Shown here piece after piece: positions 36,487 to 44,940 of a DNA stretch of 64,000 bases. The translations under genes were made by a program, and so were the position numbers. The first letter of the stretch is position 1; every line of letters begins with the position of its first letter. The notes below the pieces were generated by a model. That model ran no database searches. It worked only from the letters and a program-made list of their open reading frames with translations, and was not told the origin of the DNA. Source of the DNA: Candidatus Bathyarchaeota archaeon (GTDB lineage: Archaea > Thermoproteota > Bathyarchaeia > Bathyarchaeales > Bathycorpusculaceae); the NCBI GenBank assembly GCA_026014685.1, contig JAOZHW010000005.1, positions 62,001 to 126,000 of the forward strand, in the 5' to 3' direction.

Positions 36487-37771
36487 TTAGTCAAGGTGGT
36501 ACGCTTCTTCGCCATGTTGGCTTAAATCCAAACCTTCGTCCTCCTCTTTTGCACTTACACGCACAGGCGAGAACAAATCAACAAACCGCAACAGCAAATA
36601 TGAACCGACAAAAGAGAAAACAGCTACCACAACGACAGCTAACACTTGTATGCCCAACTGAGCAGGGTTACCGTAGAATAATCCTTGAACCGCAGGGTTA
36701 ACTGCGGCTGTTGCAAACAACCCGACAGCGACTGCCCCGATTATGCCGCCAACACCGTGGCAAGCAAATACGTCTAAGGTATCGTCTATTCGGGATCTGC
36801 CTGCTCTCCAGTTAGCGACCAAATTTGAGATCACACCTGCAGCGAGACCGATGATAACTGCAGCAGTAAATGATGTAGCCTGCAGCCGCGGTGACCGCTG
36901 CTATACCACAGACTGCACCTACTGAGATGCCGATAGCGGAAGGTTTCCCCTTGATCACCCAATCCAGAATCATCCAACTGACAGCCGCGGCTGCAGCAGC
37001 CAAGTTGGTTGCGATGACAGCTGAAACTGCGATGTCATCAGCGGCTAAAGCGCTGCCGCCGTTGAATCCGAACCAGCCAAACCACAATAAACCTGCACCT
37101 AAAATGACGTATGGGATGTTTGTGGGTTTGAATTCTGAGCCCATGGCGGGTAAGGCGGGTCCTTTTTGGTTTAATGCTCTGAGTTTGTCTTTCCAGTAAA
37201 CGCAGCCTTTTCGTCTTCCCACGATTAATGCCGCCGCTAAAGCAGACATTCCTGCCGCAACATGTACAACTATGCCTCCTGCGAAGTCCCAGGCGCCTAA
37301 GACGTGAAGCCACCCGTTTGTGTTCCAGACCCAGTGTGCTATGGGGGAGTAGATTAAGGTTGACCATAAGAGCACAAAGATGAGTAGGGATTTGAAACGT
37401 ATGCGTTCAGCGCATGCACCTATTATGAGTGCAGGAGTTATTGCGGCGAATTTGAGTTGGAACGCAAAAAACAAAACTTCAGGAATAACCGGAGCATAAA
37501 GTTCGTTTACATGGCTTATCGTTAATCCGTTTAAGCCCACAAGTGAGAGGTTGCCGATTAAGCCGTTTACGCTGGGACCGAATACGAGGCTGTAGCCCCA
37601 AAAGAACCAAACGAGACTGACTACTGCAAAGATGATTATGTATTGAACGAGTGTGGAGACGAGGTTTTTTCTTCTGACTAAGCCGCCGTAGAAGAAGGCT
37701 AACGCGGGGGTCATTAACATTACGAGTGCGGTGGACATGAGTAGCCATGCGATGTCTGCTGCGTTTTCCAT
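36487..37771 (-). pseudogene. amt: Ammonium transporter Amt, frameshifted
   Basis: Starts MENAADIAWLLMSTALVMLM at ATG 37771, matching the start of the intact neighbour; the upstream ATG 37804 has no support. The reading is normal Amt (FGPSVNGLIG, AHWVWNTNG, ACAERIRFKSLL, WFGWFGFNGGSALAA) up to GIAAVTAAAGY. Near 36867-36872, at an ATTT run, the frame shifts. The true continuation (TAAVIIGLAAG, DDTLDVFACHGVGG, HGEEAYHLD) is in another frame to the stop at 36487. By alignment to the neighbour, two bases are missing or one is extra. This is either a real pseudogene or a sequencing error, since the rest is well conserved. Confidence 0.85.
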
Positions 37772-38064
37772 TCTGTTCCCTGTATGTGGTTTATTGTTTC
37801 TCATTTTTACGCAAGCTTGTATTTAAACTATACATATGCATCGATTAAACAACTAAATTTGGATAAATATCCAATAATCAACGCTAACTCCACCCATTTA
37901 TTTAACAAACATCCACAATAAAGAGATTAATCGAAAAATCGTTCAAAAACCTGCCAATAACAACACAAAATGTCAAAATTAAAAACAACACATATGTCAG
38001 AAAATCATCCATGATTAAAATCAGATAAAAAAACAAAAAGGAAAATTGGGATTAAGCTTTGGGC

Positions 38065-39357
38065 TTAATCGAGTTGGTATGCTTCTTCGCCGTGCTCGCT
38101 TAAGTCTAAGCCTGCATCTTCTGCTTGTTCACTGACTCTAAGCGGCGAGAAGACGTTCACCACTTTAAGCAATGCATACGAGCCGAAGAACGCAAACGGA
38201 ATAACGACAGCGAGTGCACCGAGTTGGGATAGGAATTGCGCTACGTTTCCAAAGATTAAGCCGTTGACTCCACCGATTGCTGCTGAGGCGAATATGCCTG
38301 TAGCGATTGAACCCCAAATACCACCTACACCGTGACATGCGAATACGTCGAGTGTATCGTCTATTCGGGATCTGCCTGCTCGCCAGTTAGCAACTACGTT
38401 TGAGATCACACCTGCTGCTAAACCGATTATCATAGCTGCGGGGACGCTGACGAAACCTGCTGCAGGAGTGATGGCGACGAGTCCAACTACTGCTCCGATG
38501 GCTATGCCTACTGCTGAGGGTTTACCTTTGATTACCCAGTCTGATAGCATCCAACTGACTGCGGCGCCTGCTGCGGCCAAGTTTGTAGTGACGAGGGCTG
38601 AGACTGCTATGTCGTTGGCGGCAAGGGCGCTACCTGCGTTGAACCCGAACCAGCCAAACCACAGTAGCGCTGCACCGAGTAGTACGTATGGGATGTTTGT
38701 TGGTTTGAACGCTGGGGGTGGTGCGTCAAGTTTTTCCATGTGGCTCTTCCAAGGTATTGAACCGCCTTCCTTCCCAGTTGGACAAGCGGCACCTTTTCTT
38801 CGACCGACGACTAAGGCGGCTGCTAATGCGGATATGCCTGCTGCTACGTGTACGACGATGCCTCCTGCGAAGTCGATGGCGCCTAAGCCTTTTAACCAGC
38901 CGTCTGGGTTCCAGACCCAATGTGCAATTGGAACGTAGATGAGTGTTGACCATAGTACCATGAAGATGAGTAGTGATTTGAAGCGTATGCGTTCAGCGCA
39001 TGCACCAATGATTAGTGCGGGTGTGATGGCTGCGAATTTGAGTTGGAAAGCAAAGAACAGCAGTTCAGGTATTTCTGTTGCGAGGGCTGTGTTGACGTCG
39101 CTTATGCCAAGACTGCCCAGGCCCAGTAATCCTGGGCTGAAGCCTATGAAGCCGCCGTAGGATTGTCCGAACACGAGGCTGTAGCCCCAGAGTGCCCAGA
39201 CGATGCTTATGATTGCAAAGATGACGAAGCATTGTACGATGGTTGATACGAGGTTTTTTTTGCGGACTAGACCTCCGTAGAAGAATCCTAGTGCAGGGGT
39301 CATAAGCATGACTAGGGCGGTTGCGGTTATTATCCAAGCTATATCTCCTGATGCCAT
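38065..39357 (-). CDS. amt: Ammonium transporter Amt
   Basis: 430 residues from ATG 39357. Eleven membrane helices. Amt landmarks: MTPALGFFYGGLVRKKN, QLKFAAITPALIIGACAERIRFKS, the first pore histidine in APIAHWVWN-like PIAHWVWNPDG, and the second in VFACHGVGG. Cytoplasmic tail ends DLSEHGEEAYQLD, the same as the frameshifted copy. It conducts ammonium across the membrane for nitrogen uptake. Highly similar to the frameshifted copy downstream, so one is a duplication of the other. No GlnK gene adjoins it. Confidence 0.96.
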   Translation of the reverse strand: MASGDIAWIITATALVMLMTPALGFFYGGLVRKKNLVSTIVQCFVIFAIISIVWALWGYSLVFGQSYGGFIGFSPGLLGLGSLGISDVNTALATEIPELLFFAFQLKFAAITPALIIGACAERIRFKSLLIFMVLWSTLIYVPIAHWVWNPDGWLKGLGAIDFAGGIVVHVAAGISALAAALVVGRRKGAACPTGKEGGSIPWKSHMEKLDAPPPAFKPTNIPYVLLGAALLWFGWFGFNAGSALAANDIAVSALVTTNLAAAGAAVSWMLSDWVIKGKPSAVGIAIGAVVGLVAITPAAGFVSVPAAMIIGLAAGVISNVVANWRAGRSRIDDTLDVFACHGVGGIWGSIATGIFASAAIGGVNGLIFGNVAQFLSQLGALAVVIPFAFFGSYALLKVVNVFSPLRVSEQAEDAGLDLSEHGEEAYQLD

Positions 39358-39665
39358 TTTTCATTTACCTCTTAACACTTGTTTAGTATTTTCATTATTT
39401 GTTGAGCATTTATCACACTTCTCGTATTTAAAAGTATCCGTTTGATTGTAAAAAAAACACATAATTGAATGCACGTTCTAAAAACAGTTAAAAAAAGCGC
39501 TAAACATTCACTAAAATCTAATGATAAAACAAAAAAATCAAAATTTATCCAAAAAATCACAAAAAATAAACTCAAACAAACACAAAAAAACCATAGAAAA
39601 ACACAGCCATCCAATCAAAAAACAAAAGTTAAAACTAAACAACTAAAACAAAAAAAAGAAAACAG
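39358..39665. other. AT-rich intergenic region upstream of amt
   Basis: 308 bases, very A-rich on the plus strand. A TATA-like CTTTTAAATA (minus strand, near 39427-39436) about 75 bases before the amt start is the likely promoter. A Lys-rich 66-codon plus-strand frame and an 80-codon Phe-rich minus-strand frame both arise from the base composition and are not called. Confidence 0.6.
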
Positions 39666-39974
39666 TTAAAGAGTCCGATATTTCCATTGACTCTTTCTAA
39701 GTGCATTTGTAATCTTCATCGCCAACAAAGAACTCACCAATGCAGCAACAACCAAAATACCAGCCCAAACAAAAACGCTTGGCATAAGCAAATAGTAGAA
39801 GATTGCAGCTAAAACAAGGAAGGTAAACAGGAATGAACCCCCATAAAGCACCGACGTATCGATGCTGGTAAGGGCACGCATAATTTTTTTAATTACAATA
39901 CCCCGGTGTTTTTCAGCCTCTATTATTTCCCTAAAGTTTCGACCTTTTTTGTGAACCATATTGCTTTCAGACAT
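39666..39974 (-). CDS. Small membrane protein, hypothetical
   Basis: 102 residues from ATG 39974 with GGGAG upstream. A basic N-terminal helix (HKKGRNFREIIEAEKHRGIVIKK) is followed by two membrane helices (YGGSFLFTFLVLAAIFYYLL and FVWAGILVVAALVSSLLAM) and a basic tail. It is 31 bases downstream of the ArsB-like transporter and probably in the same operon, perhaps as an accessory subunit. No family recognised. Confidence 0.7.
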   Translation of the reverse strand: MSESNMVHKKGRNFREIIEAEKHRGIVIKKIMRALTSIDTSVLYGGSFLFTFLVLAAIFYYLLMPSVFVWAGILVVAALVSSLLAMKITNALRKSQWKYRTL

Positions 39975-40005
39975 ACTATTTCTCCCTTTTCCTTAATTAT
40001 CTTTA

Positions 40006-41262
40006 TCATATCCAGAAAATCCACAGCAACACGTTCGCTGTAGCCACTGCAACCACCGATAGCGGCAACCCTATCTTGATGTATTCCTTGGTGCTTACTA
40101 GGCAACTGTTTTTCTCAAGCAGACCGCAGGCGAATACGTTGGTAGCTGCACCCATTGGCAAGATGTTTGCGCCGCTGCCTGTGCCGATAAGAGTGCCAAA
40201 GAGCAGAGGCCAAGCGCTCATGCTGGTGAATTGAGCTAACTGTTGGCATACGGGAATCATCAGAACCGTGTAGGCATTGGGGTCTATGAAGCAGGATAAC
40301 CCGACTGATAACCAAACTACGAACACCAACAAGATGCTTGGGTTGTTTATGCCTAAGTTGATAACGGCTTGCGAGAAATCCATCAACAGCCCTGAGGTGG
40401 TTAGTGCGTAGATTACTCCAAAGATGCCTGCTAAGAAGATCAATGAATTCCAGTCGAATTCGATGAGCATGCGTTTGGCGTTTTTTCCACCGATTATCAA
40501 AGCCAGTAACCCCACTGCTACACCCACCAAACCTAAGTTTATGTCTAAGCTTGGAGCTAAAGCTAAAACTACTACTCCTGCAACGAAGAGAACTGAGGGG
40601 AGTTTTTTTGTTTTTATTTTTTCTGGTTCGAAGTCAATTTGTTTGGTCATTTTTCGAAATATCACAAGCAGTGTCAGTAATGCTGCAGTAACGCCGATTG
40701 CTGTAATTGCGCCTAAGCCCAGTCTACCTTGGAACCAGTAAAAATCTAGCGGTGTCAAACCTGTTTGTATGGCTAAAATGAGCGCTGGCGGGTCGGCAAT
40801 CATTGTGGTTGTTGTAACCATGTTTGCAGATACACCGACGGATACGATGTAGGGGAATAGTGGGGAACCGAGTTTTCTGGCGATCTGTATGGCAACAGGT
40901 GCCATTAAAAATAGCACAGCTACGTTTGCCATGAATGCTGAGAGGAAAGCTGCTACTGAGCATATTGCCAATAGCGCGTATTTTTCAGTTTTTATGTGGG
41001 TGAGGATTTTGTTAGCTATGAACTCGGGCATTCGACTTTCTGAAAAGACGAATGAAACCATCATGAAGCCCCAGATGACTGCTAGAACGTCCCATTGTAT
41101 GGCTTCGAAAATGGTGGCTTGCCACGATATGACTCCGATAAGGATTAGTGCGATTAAAGAGCCGATTGATACGTATGCAAGTTTTACTTTTCGGCTAAGG
41201 GCAAGCGCATAGCATGCTATGAATACGGGAAGAATTAGGATTTGGGCTTCTGTGGGTGACGT
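40006..41262 (-). CDS. ArsB/SLC13 (ion transporter superfamily) membrane protein, apparent ACG start
   Basis: About 418 residues if it starts at ACG 41262; the first canonical start, ATG 41064, would remove 66 residues. The upstream 66 codons keep a good transporter sequence (AQILILPVFIACYALALS, YVSIGSLIALILIGVIS, QWDVLAVIWGF) with no stop until TAA 41268. AGGAGAG lies six bases before the ACG. Family marks: FSESRMPEFIANKIL, SAFMANVAVLFLMAP, NMVTTTTMIADPPAL and the second-half TGSGANILPMGAATN. It likely carries an anion or Na+/organic anion; arsenite is possible but unproven. It shares its promoter sequence with the next upstream Amt gene. Confidence 0.85.
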   Translation of the reverse strand, partial: TSPTEAQILILPVFIACYALALSRKVKLAYVSIGSLIALILIGVISWQATIFEAIQWDVLAVIWGFMMVSFVFSESRMPEFIANKILTHIKTEKYALLAICSVAAFLSAFMANVAVLFLMAPVAIQIARKLGSPLFPYIVSVGVSANMVTTTTMIADPPALILAIQTGLTPLDFYWFQGRLGLGAITAIGVTAALLTLLVIFRKMTKQIDFEPEKIKTKKLPSVLFVAGVVVLALAPSLDINLGLVGVAVGLLALIIGGKNAKRMLIEFDWNSLIFLAGIFGVIYALTTSGLLMDFSQAVINLGINNPSILLVFVVWLSVGLSCFIDPNAYTVLMIPVCQQLAQFTSMSAWPLLFGTLIGTGSGANILPMGAATNVFACGLLEKNSCLVSTKEYIKIGLPLSVVAVATANVLLWIFWI

Positions 41263-41304
41263 GGTTTACTCTCCTAGCTTTTTCCCTTTACACCCACTGA
41301 TTTC

Positions 41305-41345
41305 AATATAAGCATAGTTGTGATTTGTTCATAACTTTTAAGAAA
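41305..41345 (-). promoter_or_regulatory. Shared 41-base promoter region, copy upstream of ArsB-like gene
   Basis: On the minus strand it begins TTTCTTAAAAGTTATGAAC, with CTTAAAAG as the TATA box, and continues to GCTTATATT. It differs at one base from 43034-43074. Its distance to the ACG start (42 bases) equals that of the second copy to the Amt ATG (45 bases), which also supports the ACG start. Confidence 0.75.
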
Positions 41346-41455
41346 TTGTAAACACTATTTCAATAATTTAGTGAATATGAAGATAAATTTCCAGATAATA
41401 CACGCATTAAATGTACAAAAGAAAAGAAGAGGGGGTTGTAGCAGATTCCTTTTTG

Positions 41456-42988
41456 CTACTTCTGTTTTTCGTCCCCGGAAGGAGGAGTAACCCATTCTTT
41501 TGCTTCAGGTTTCATCTCAACTTCTGGGTAAGCACTAAAGCCATGTTCTGTCTTGTCTAAGCCTTCGATTTCCTCTTTGACTGGAGCTCTAAGACCAATG
41601 GTGTACTTTATTATGCCAAAGATCACTAAGCCCATGCCAAATGCGAAGCCAGCGCAGACTGCTGCACTTATTATCTGCGCAACCAACTGGTCTACACCTG
41701 CTGCGCCGTTGAAGAGGACCCCTTGTATGCCATATGTTCCATCTGCAAACAAGCCAACTGTGATTAGACCGAAGATACCGCCGATACCGTGGATACCGAA
41801 TGCGCCGACTGGGTCATCGATTTTTAGTTTGCGTTCAACGAAGAAGTTACCGTAGATTGCCAATGGAGCTGCGATTAAGCCTATGATTATGGCCACCCAA
41901 GGTGCAACATAAGCACATGACGCAGTGATAGCGACTAAACCTGCTAGTGCACCACAACATACCGCTTGAATGTCTGGTCCTGTGAAGTGCTTACGGTCGA
42001 GGTAGCTGATTGCAACAGCCATCACACCACCTGCACCACCAGCTAGGTATGTGGTTACTGCAACGATAGGTGTCCGAAGATCCAGAGTCGTCAAAGTGCT
42101 ACCAGGGTTGAAACCGAACCAGCCGAAGAAGAGAATCATTGTACCGATGACGATGTATGGAACGTTAGTGTAGCCAAAGCTCCGTGCTTTACCGTCCTTA
42201 GTGTATTTTCCAAGCCGAGGTCCAATCAGCCAACATGCAGCTAAACCTGTGAAGCCACCGACAGCGTGAACAACGCCTGAACCTGCGAAGTCAACTGCAC
42301 CTAATTCTGCCAGCCATCCGCCACCCCAGACCCAGTGTCCGTAGATTGGGTAGATGAGGATGTTGATGAGCACAGCATAAAGGAGGTATGCTTTGAACTT
42401 CATTCTTTCTGCAACCATTCCTGCAACGATGGTCACTGAAGTGGCTGCGAAAACTGCCTGCCAGAAGAAGTACACCAGTGTTAATCCGTTGTAGGCATCG
42501 CCAGTTAATGCAAACCCACTCCAACCAATGAAAGCGTTTCCAGCGTCTAGACCTGGAAGAGTTGTGTAAATTGCTTCTCCTGCAGCGTCAAAACCTGTTG
42601 GGAAGGCTGCTCCTGAGCCACCGAACATCAAACCGAAGCCAACTAACGCAAAGACCACTACACCGACGGAAAGGTCGATGTAGCTTTTAGTCCAGTAGTT
42701 TACTTGGTTTTTCTGTCGTATGTAGCCTGCTCCTAAGAATGCGAAGCCGAGCTGCATAAACCACACAAGGCAGCCCATAGTGAGTGTCCAAGCGATGCTT
42801 ACGCCTGTGCCTGTATCTGCCAGCGGGTTAGTGGTTTGTGCAAACGCTTGACCAACGCTCATTGCTAAGCATGTGACGAGTATGCCTGCGAGTATGAAAA
42901 ATTTGCGTTTCATGAAGAGTGCTGAGTGTTTTTCTAATGCTTTTTGTGCCAGAGTTGTTGCTTTTGTTATTATCTGTATTTTTTTCAT
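41456..42988 (-). CDS. amt: Ammonium transporter Amt, longer form with N-terminal leader
   Basis: 510 residues from ATG 42988 with GTGAAAGGG upstream. It has an extra N-terminal region of about 50 residues (basic helix then a signal-like FFILAGILVTCLAMSVGQAFAQ) not found in the other two Amt genes. Core: CLVWFMQLGFAFLGAGYIRQKN, FAATSVTIVAGMVAERMKFK, first pore histidine in YPIYGHWVWGGG, second in FGIHGIGG. It belongs to a different Amt subgroup. The longer tail (TEHGFSAYPEVEMK, EWVTPPSGDEKQK) is Glu/Lys-rich. Ammonium uptake; presumably regulated by the 41-base element upstream. Confidence 0.95.
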   Translation of the reverse strand: MKKIQIITKATTLAQKALEKHSALFMKRKFFILAGILVTCLAMSVGQAFAQTTNPLADTGTGVSIAWTLTMGCLVWFMQLGFAFLGAGYIRQKNQVNYWTKSYIDLSVGVVVFALVGFGLMFGGSGAAFPTGFDAAGEAIYTTLPGLDAGNAFIGWSGFALTGDAYNGLTLVYFFWQAVFAATSVTIVAGMVAERMKFKAYLLYAVLINILIYPIYGHWVWGGGWLAELGAVDFAGSGVVHAVGGFTGLAACWLIGPRLGKYTKDGKARSFGYTNVPYIVIGTMILFFGWFGFNPGSTLTTLDLRTPIVAVTTYLAGGAGGVMAVAISYLDRKHFTGPDIQAVCCGALAGLVAITASCAYVAPWVAIIIGLIAAPLAIYGNFFVERKLKIDDPVGAFGIHGIGGIFGLITVGLFADGTYGIQGVLFNGAAGVDQLVAQIISAAVCAGFAFGMGLVIFGIIKYTIGLRAPVKEEIEGLDKTEHGFSAYPEVEMKPEAKEWVTPPSGDEKQK

Positions 42989-43033
42989 TTTTCCCTTTCA
43001 CCATTTTTTTTAAACAACGGTTGGCAGGTAGCT

Positions 43034-43074
43034 AATATAAGCGTAGTTGTGATTTGTTCATAACTTTTAAGAAA
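43034..43074 (-). promoter_or_regulatory. Shared 41-base promoter region, copy upstream of long Amt gene
   Basis: Identical to 41305-41345 except one base, while the flanks on both sides differ. Such a long conserved block covers the TATA box, the presumed start site and the first transcribed bases, so it suggests one regulator controlling both transporters. Confidence 0.75.
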
Positions 43075-43158
43075 AACTGAAAAAATTTACATCAAAATAG
43101 CAAAATAATAGATAAACACAAGAAAAAACAAACAAAGAGTTTACAGTCATCAAAAAAG

Positions 43159-43632
43159 CTACCAGATTTTTACCCCAAAATCCTCTTTGACCACATTAAG
43201 CGCAATGTTAGTCATCGTTTTCTTAATATGAGGCGTCACAAGCAAATCCTTAATCAAAGCATTCAAACTTTCCCGATCCTTAAGCTTAACAACCGCCACA
43301 ATATCAAACTCGCCAGTAATCTCATAAACAGCAATAACATTTGCCATCTGCGAGAGATTCGTCGCCAGATTCTTGAGGTATCCCCCCTCAATCTGAAAGA
43401 AGATGACGACCGTTAAATCATAGCCTAACTTTACCGCATCCAAAAGTGTAGTGTACCCTTTAAGGAAGCCTTTGTCTTCTAGATTTTTAATCCGAGCGGC
43501 AACCATGACTCCGGACATGCCTAATTTGCTTGCGAGTTTTCTACAACTTACGCGACTGTCATCTTGTAGCGTAGTTAGGATTTGGATGTCTTTTTTGTCG
43601 ATTTCTGTTTTTTGAGCTATTTTTGTTCTCAA
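43159..43632 (-). CDS. Lrp/AsnC family transcriptional regulator
   Basis: 157 residues from TTG 43632, with AAGGT five bases upstream. N-terminal HTH: DKKDIQILTTLQDDSRVSCRKLASKLGMSGVMVAARIKNLEDKG. C-terminal RAM/AsnC ligand domain: VIFFQIEGGYL, NVIAVYEITGEFDIVAVVKLKD. These octameric or dimeric regulators respond to amino acids or related metabolites. Lying next to three ammonium transporters and reading in the same direction, it is a natural nitrogen regulator candidate. Two direct CTAC(C/T)CAATTG sites upstream suggest it controls itself. Confidence 0.92.
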   Translation of the reverse strand: MRTKIAQKTEIDKKDIQILTTLQDDSRVSCRKLASKLGMSGVMVAARIKNLEDKGFLKGYTTLLDAVKLGYDLTVVIFFQIEGGYLKNLATNLSQMANVIAVYEITGEFDIVAVVKLKDRESLNALIKDLLVTPHIKKTMTNIALNVVKEDFGVKIW

Positions 43633-43967
43633 GGTGGACCTTCTCGTTTGCTGTTTTTGTTTTCATCATGTTATGGCACGCTTGTTTCAGTCATTCATGG
43701 GTTTCCGTTCAGGATTAACGACTGTTCGGCAATTTCAGTCTTAACTGCACACATATAACTCACTTCTATTTAAAACTACCCAATTGAGTAGCATTAAAAC
43801 AACAAACTACTCAATTGTTTAGCTAATCACCCCTAAAAAAGCCAAATCAGACTTTCACTATCGCAGCACAGAAAACTCCTTTAACCACAAAAAACAAGCC
43901 ATAAACGCATTTGCACAAAAACCTTATAACGAAACAACCCTTCTTTGCCCCTCATAAGGCGACCACC
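43633..43967. other. Divergent intergenic region between lrp-like gene and TIM-barrel gene
   Basis: 335 bases. It holds the paired CAATTG sites (43776-43822) and a TATA-like TTTTAAATA (minus strand, 43775-43767) for the regulator gene. A plus-strand start for the TIM-barrel gene lies at 43968, with open frame upstream to 43911 lacking a ribosome site. Nothing else seen. Confidence 0.6.
43776..43822 (-). promoter_or_regulatory. Paired Lrp-like binding sites
   Basis: CTACCCAATTGAGTAG (43776-43791) is a nearly perfect palindrome, and CTACTCAATTGTTTAG (43807-43822) repeats it 31 bases on, three helical turns. The first site directly abuts the TATA box of the Lrp-like gene on the minus strand. 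This is the spacing expected for cooperative Lrp/AsnC binding. Confidence 0.6.
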
Positions 43968-44879
43968 ATGAAATTAGGCTCACTAACCTTTCAACCCCAC
44001 AAGCCTCAAGGCTTTGACTTCCACGTTTTCCGAATAAAACCCGAAACTGGAATACGGCTCAACCCGCAACCAGACATGCATAGCAACATAGCTGTATTTG
44101 CAGACACAGCAACAGGACAAACTCACCCCGACTGGATCTCACAATCACCATTAGGGCAAGCAAAGTTTGGAAACAACAACTTCAACCTCTACTGGAGCGT
44201 CCTTTGCCCAACACAACCAGACTACCGAGAAGAACAACTCAAATACATAGCCGAAGTCGACCGACAATCACAAGGAATATGGTTAAACAGTCACTACTTC
44301 GCCGACCACAGCCACTGCACTTGCCCACGCTGCCAAGACTTGTTCCAAAAAAGCGGCTTGAGTTGGGTTGAGTGGCGCCGCAAAGTAGTCACAGACTACA
44401 TGGCGCAAATACGAGATGTAGTAAAAAAAGAACTCGTTTTAAGCCTCCAACCCGACCCCGTAAGTTCCTTGGAACGATACGGCGTAGACTTCGACGACTT
44501 CGCCAAATACGCCGACACCTTCAACGCAGTAATGTTCAGCAAAAACTACGCCACACCATGGTATTGGGAAATGCTGACACGCGCCTTCAAGAAACTACTC
44601 AAAAAGCCCTTCTACGTCAACTTTTACGTTTACGGCCCCGGCGACGCCCCACAAGACGTCCCAACGCCCGCTGAATTGCTGACTGTTACCGCAAGGTGCG
44701 CCAGAGTAGGCGGCGTTGACGGTTTTGTGTATTTGGCTGATGGACAAAACGAGATGGCTGCATTCCAGAAAGCCGCGGTCGCAAATGTTCCTTTAAGGGA
44801 TAAGCTACGGACATTTGGCGGTCAACCAGTTCAAGAATTCTTGGACAGAGTGACTGAATGGGAGAAACTGGCCAAATAG
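43968..44879 (+). CDS. TIM-barrel (glycoside-hydrolase-like) protein, hypothetical
   Basis: 303 residues from ATG 43968; the open frame begins at 43911 but the MKLGSLTFQPHKPQGFDFHVF start fits better. A possible zinc pair is in HSHCTCPRCQDLF. The order of strands and helices (GIWLNSHYF; LVLSLQPDP; FNAVMFSKNY; PFYVNFYVYGPGD; DGFVYLADGQ) suggests a TIM barrel such as those annotated as putative glycosyl hydrolases. No signal peptide. I do not recognise the exact family and name no substrate. Confidence 0.75.
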   Translation: MKLGSLTFQPHKPQGFDFHVFRIKPETGIRLNPQPDMHSNIAVFADTATGQTHPDWISQSPLGQAKFGNNNFNLYWSVLCPTQPDYREEQLKYIAEVDRQSQGIWLNSHYFADHSHCTCPRCQDLFQKSGLSWVEWRRKVVTDYMAQIRDVVKKELVLSLQPDPVSSLERYGVDFDDFAKYADTFNAVMFSKNYATPWYWEMLTRAFKKLLKKPFYVNFYVYGPGDAPQDVPTPAELLTVTARCARVGGVDGFVYLADGQNEMAAFQKAAVANVPLRDKLRTFGGQPVQEFLDRVTEWEKLAK

Positions 44880-44940
44880 CCCGTTCCGCTATGTTTTTTA
44901 TCAACATACAACTAACCCATAACAGCAGCTGGGATCATTT

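Noticed and set aside
36300-36515. 71-codon minus-strand frame at the end of amt
   Set aside because: Starts inside amt in another frame and has no ribosome site or family resemblance.
39469-39669. Lys-rich 66-codon plus-strand frame and the opposite Phe-rich frame
   Set aside because: Product of A-rich intergenic sequence; no ribosome site.
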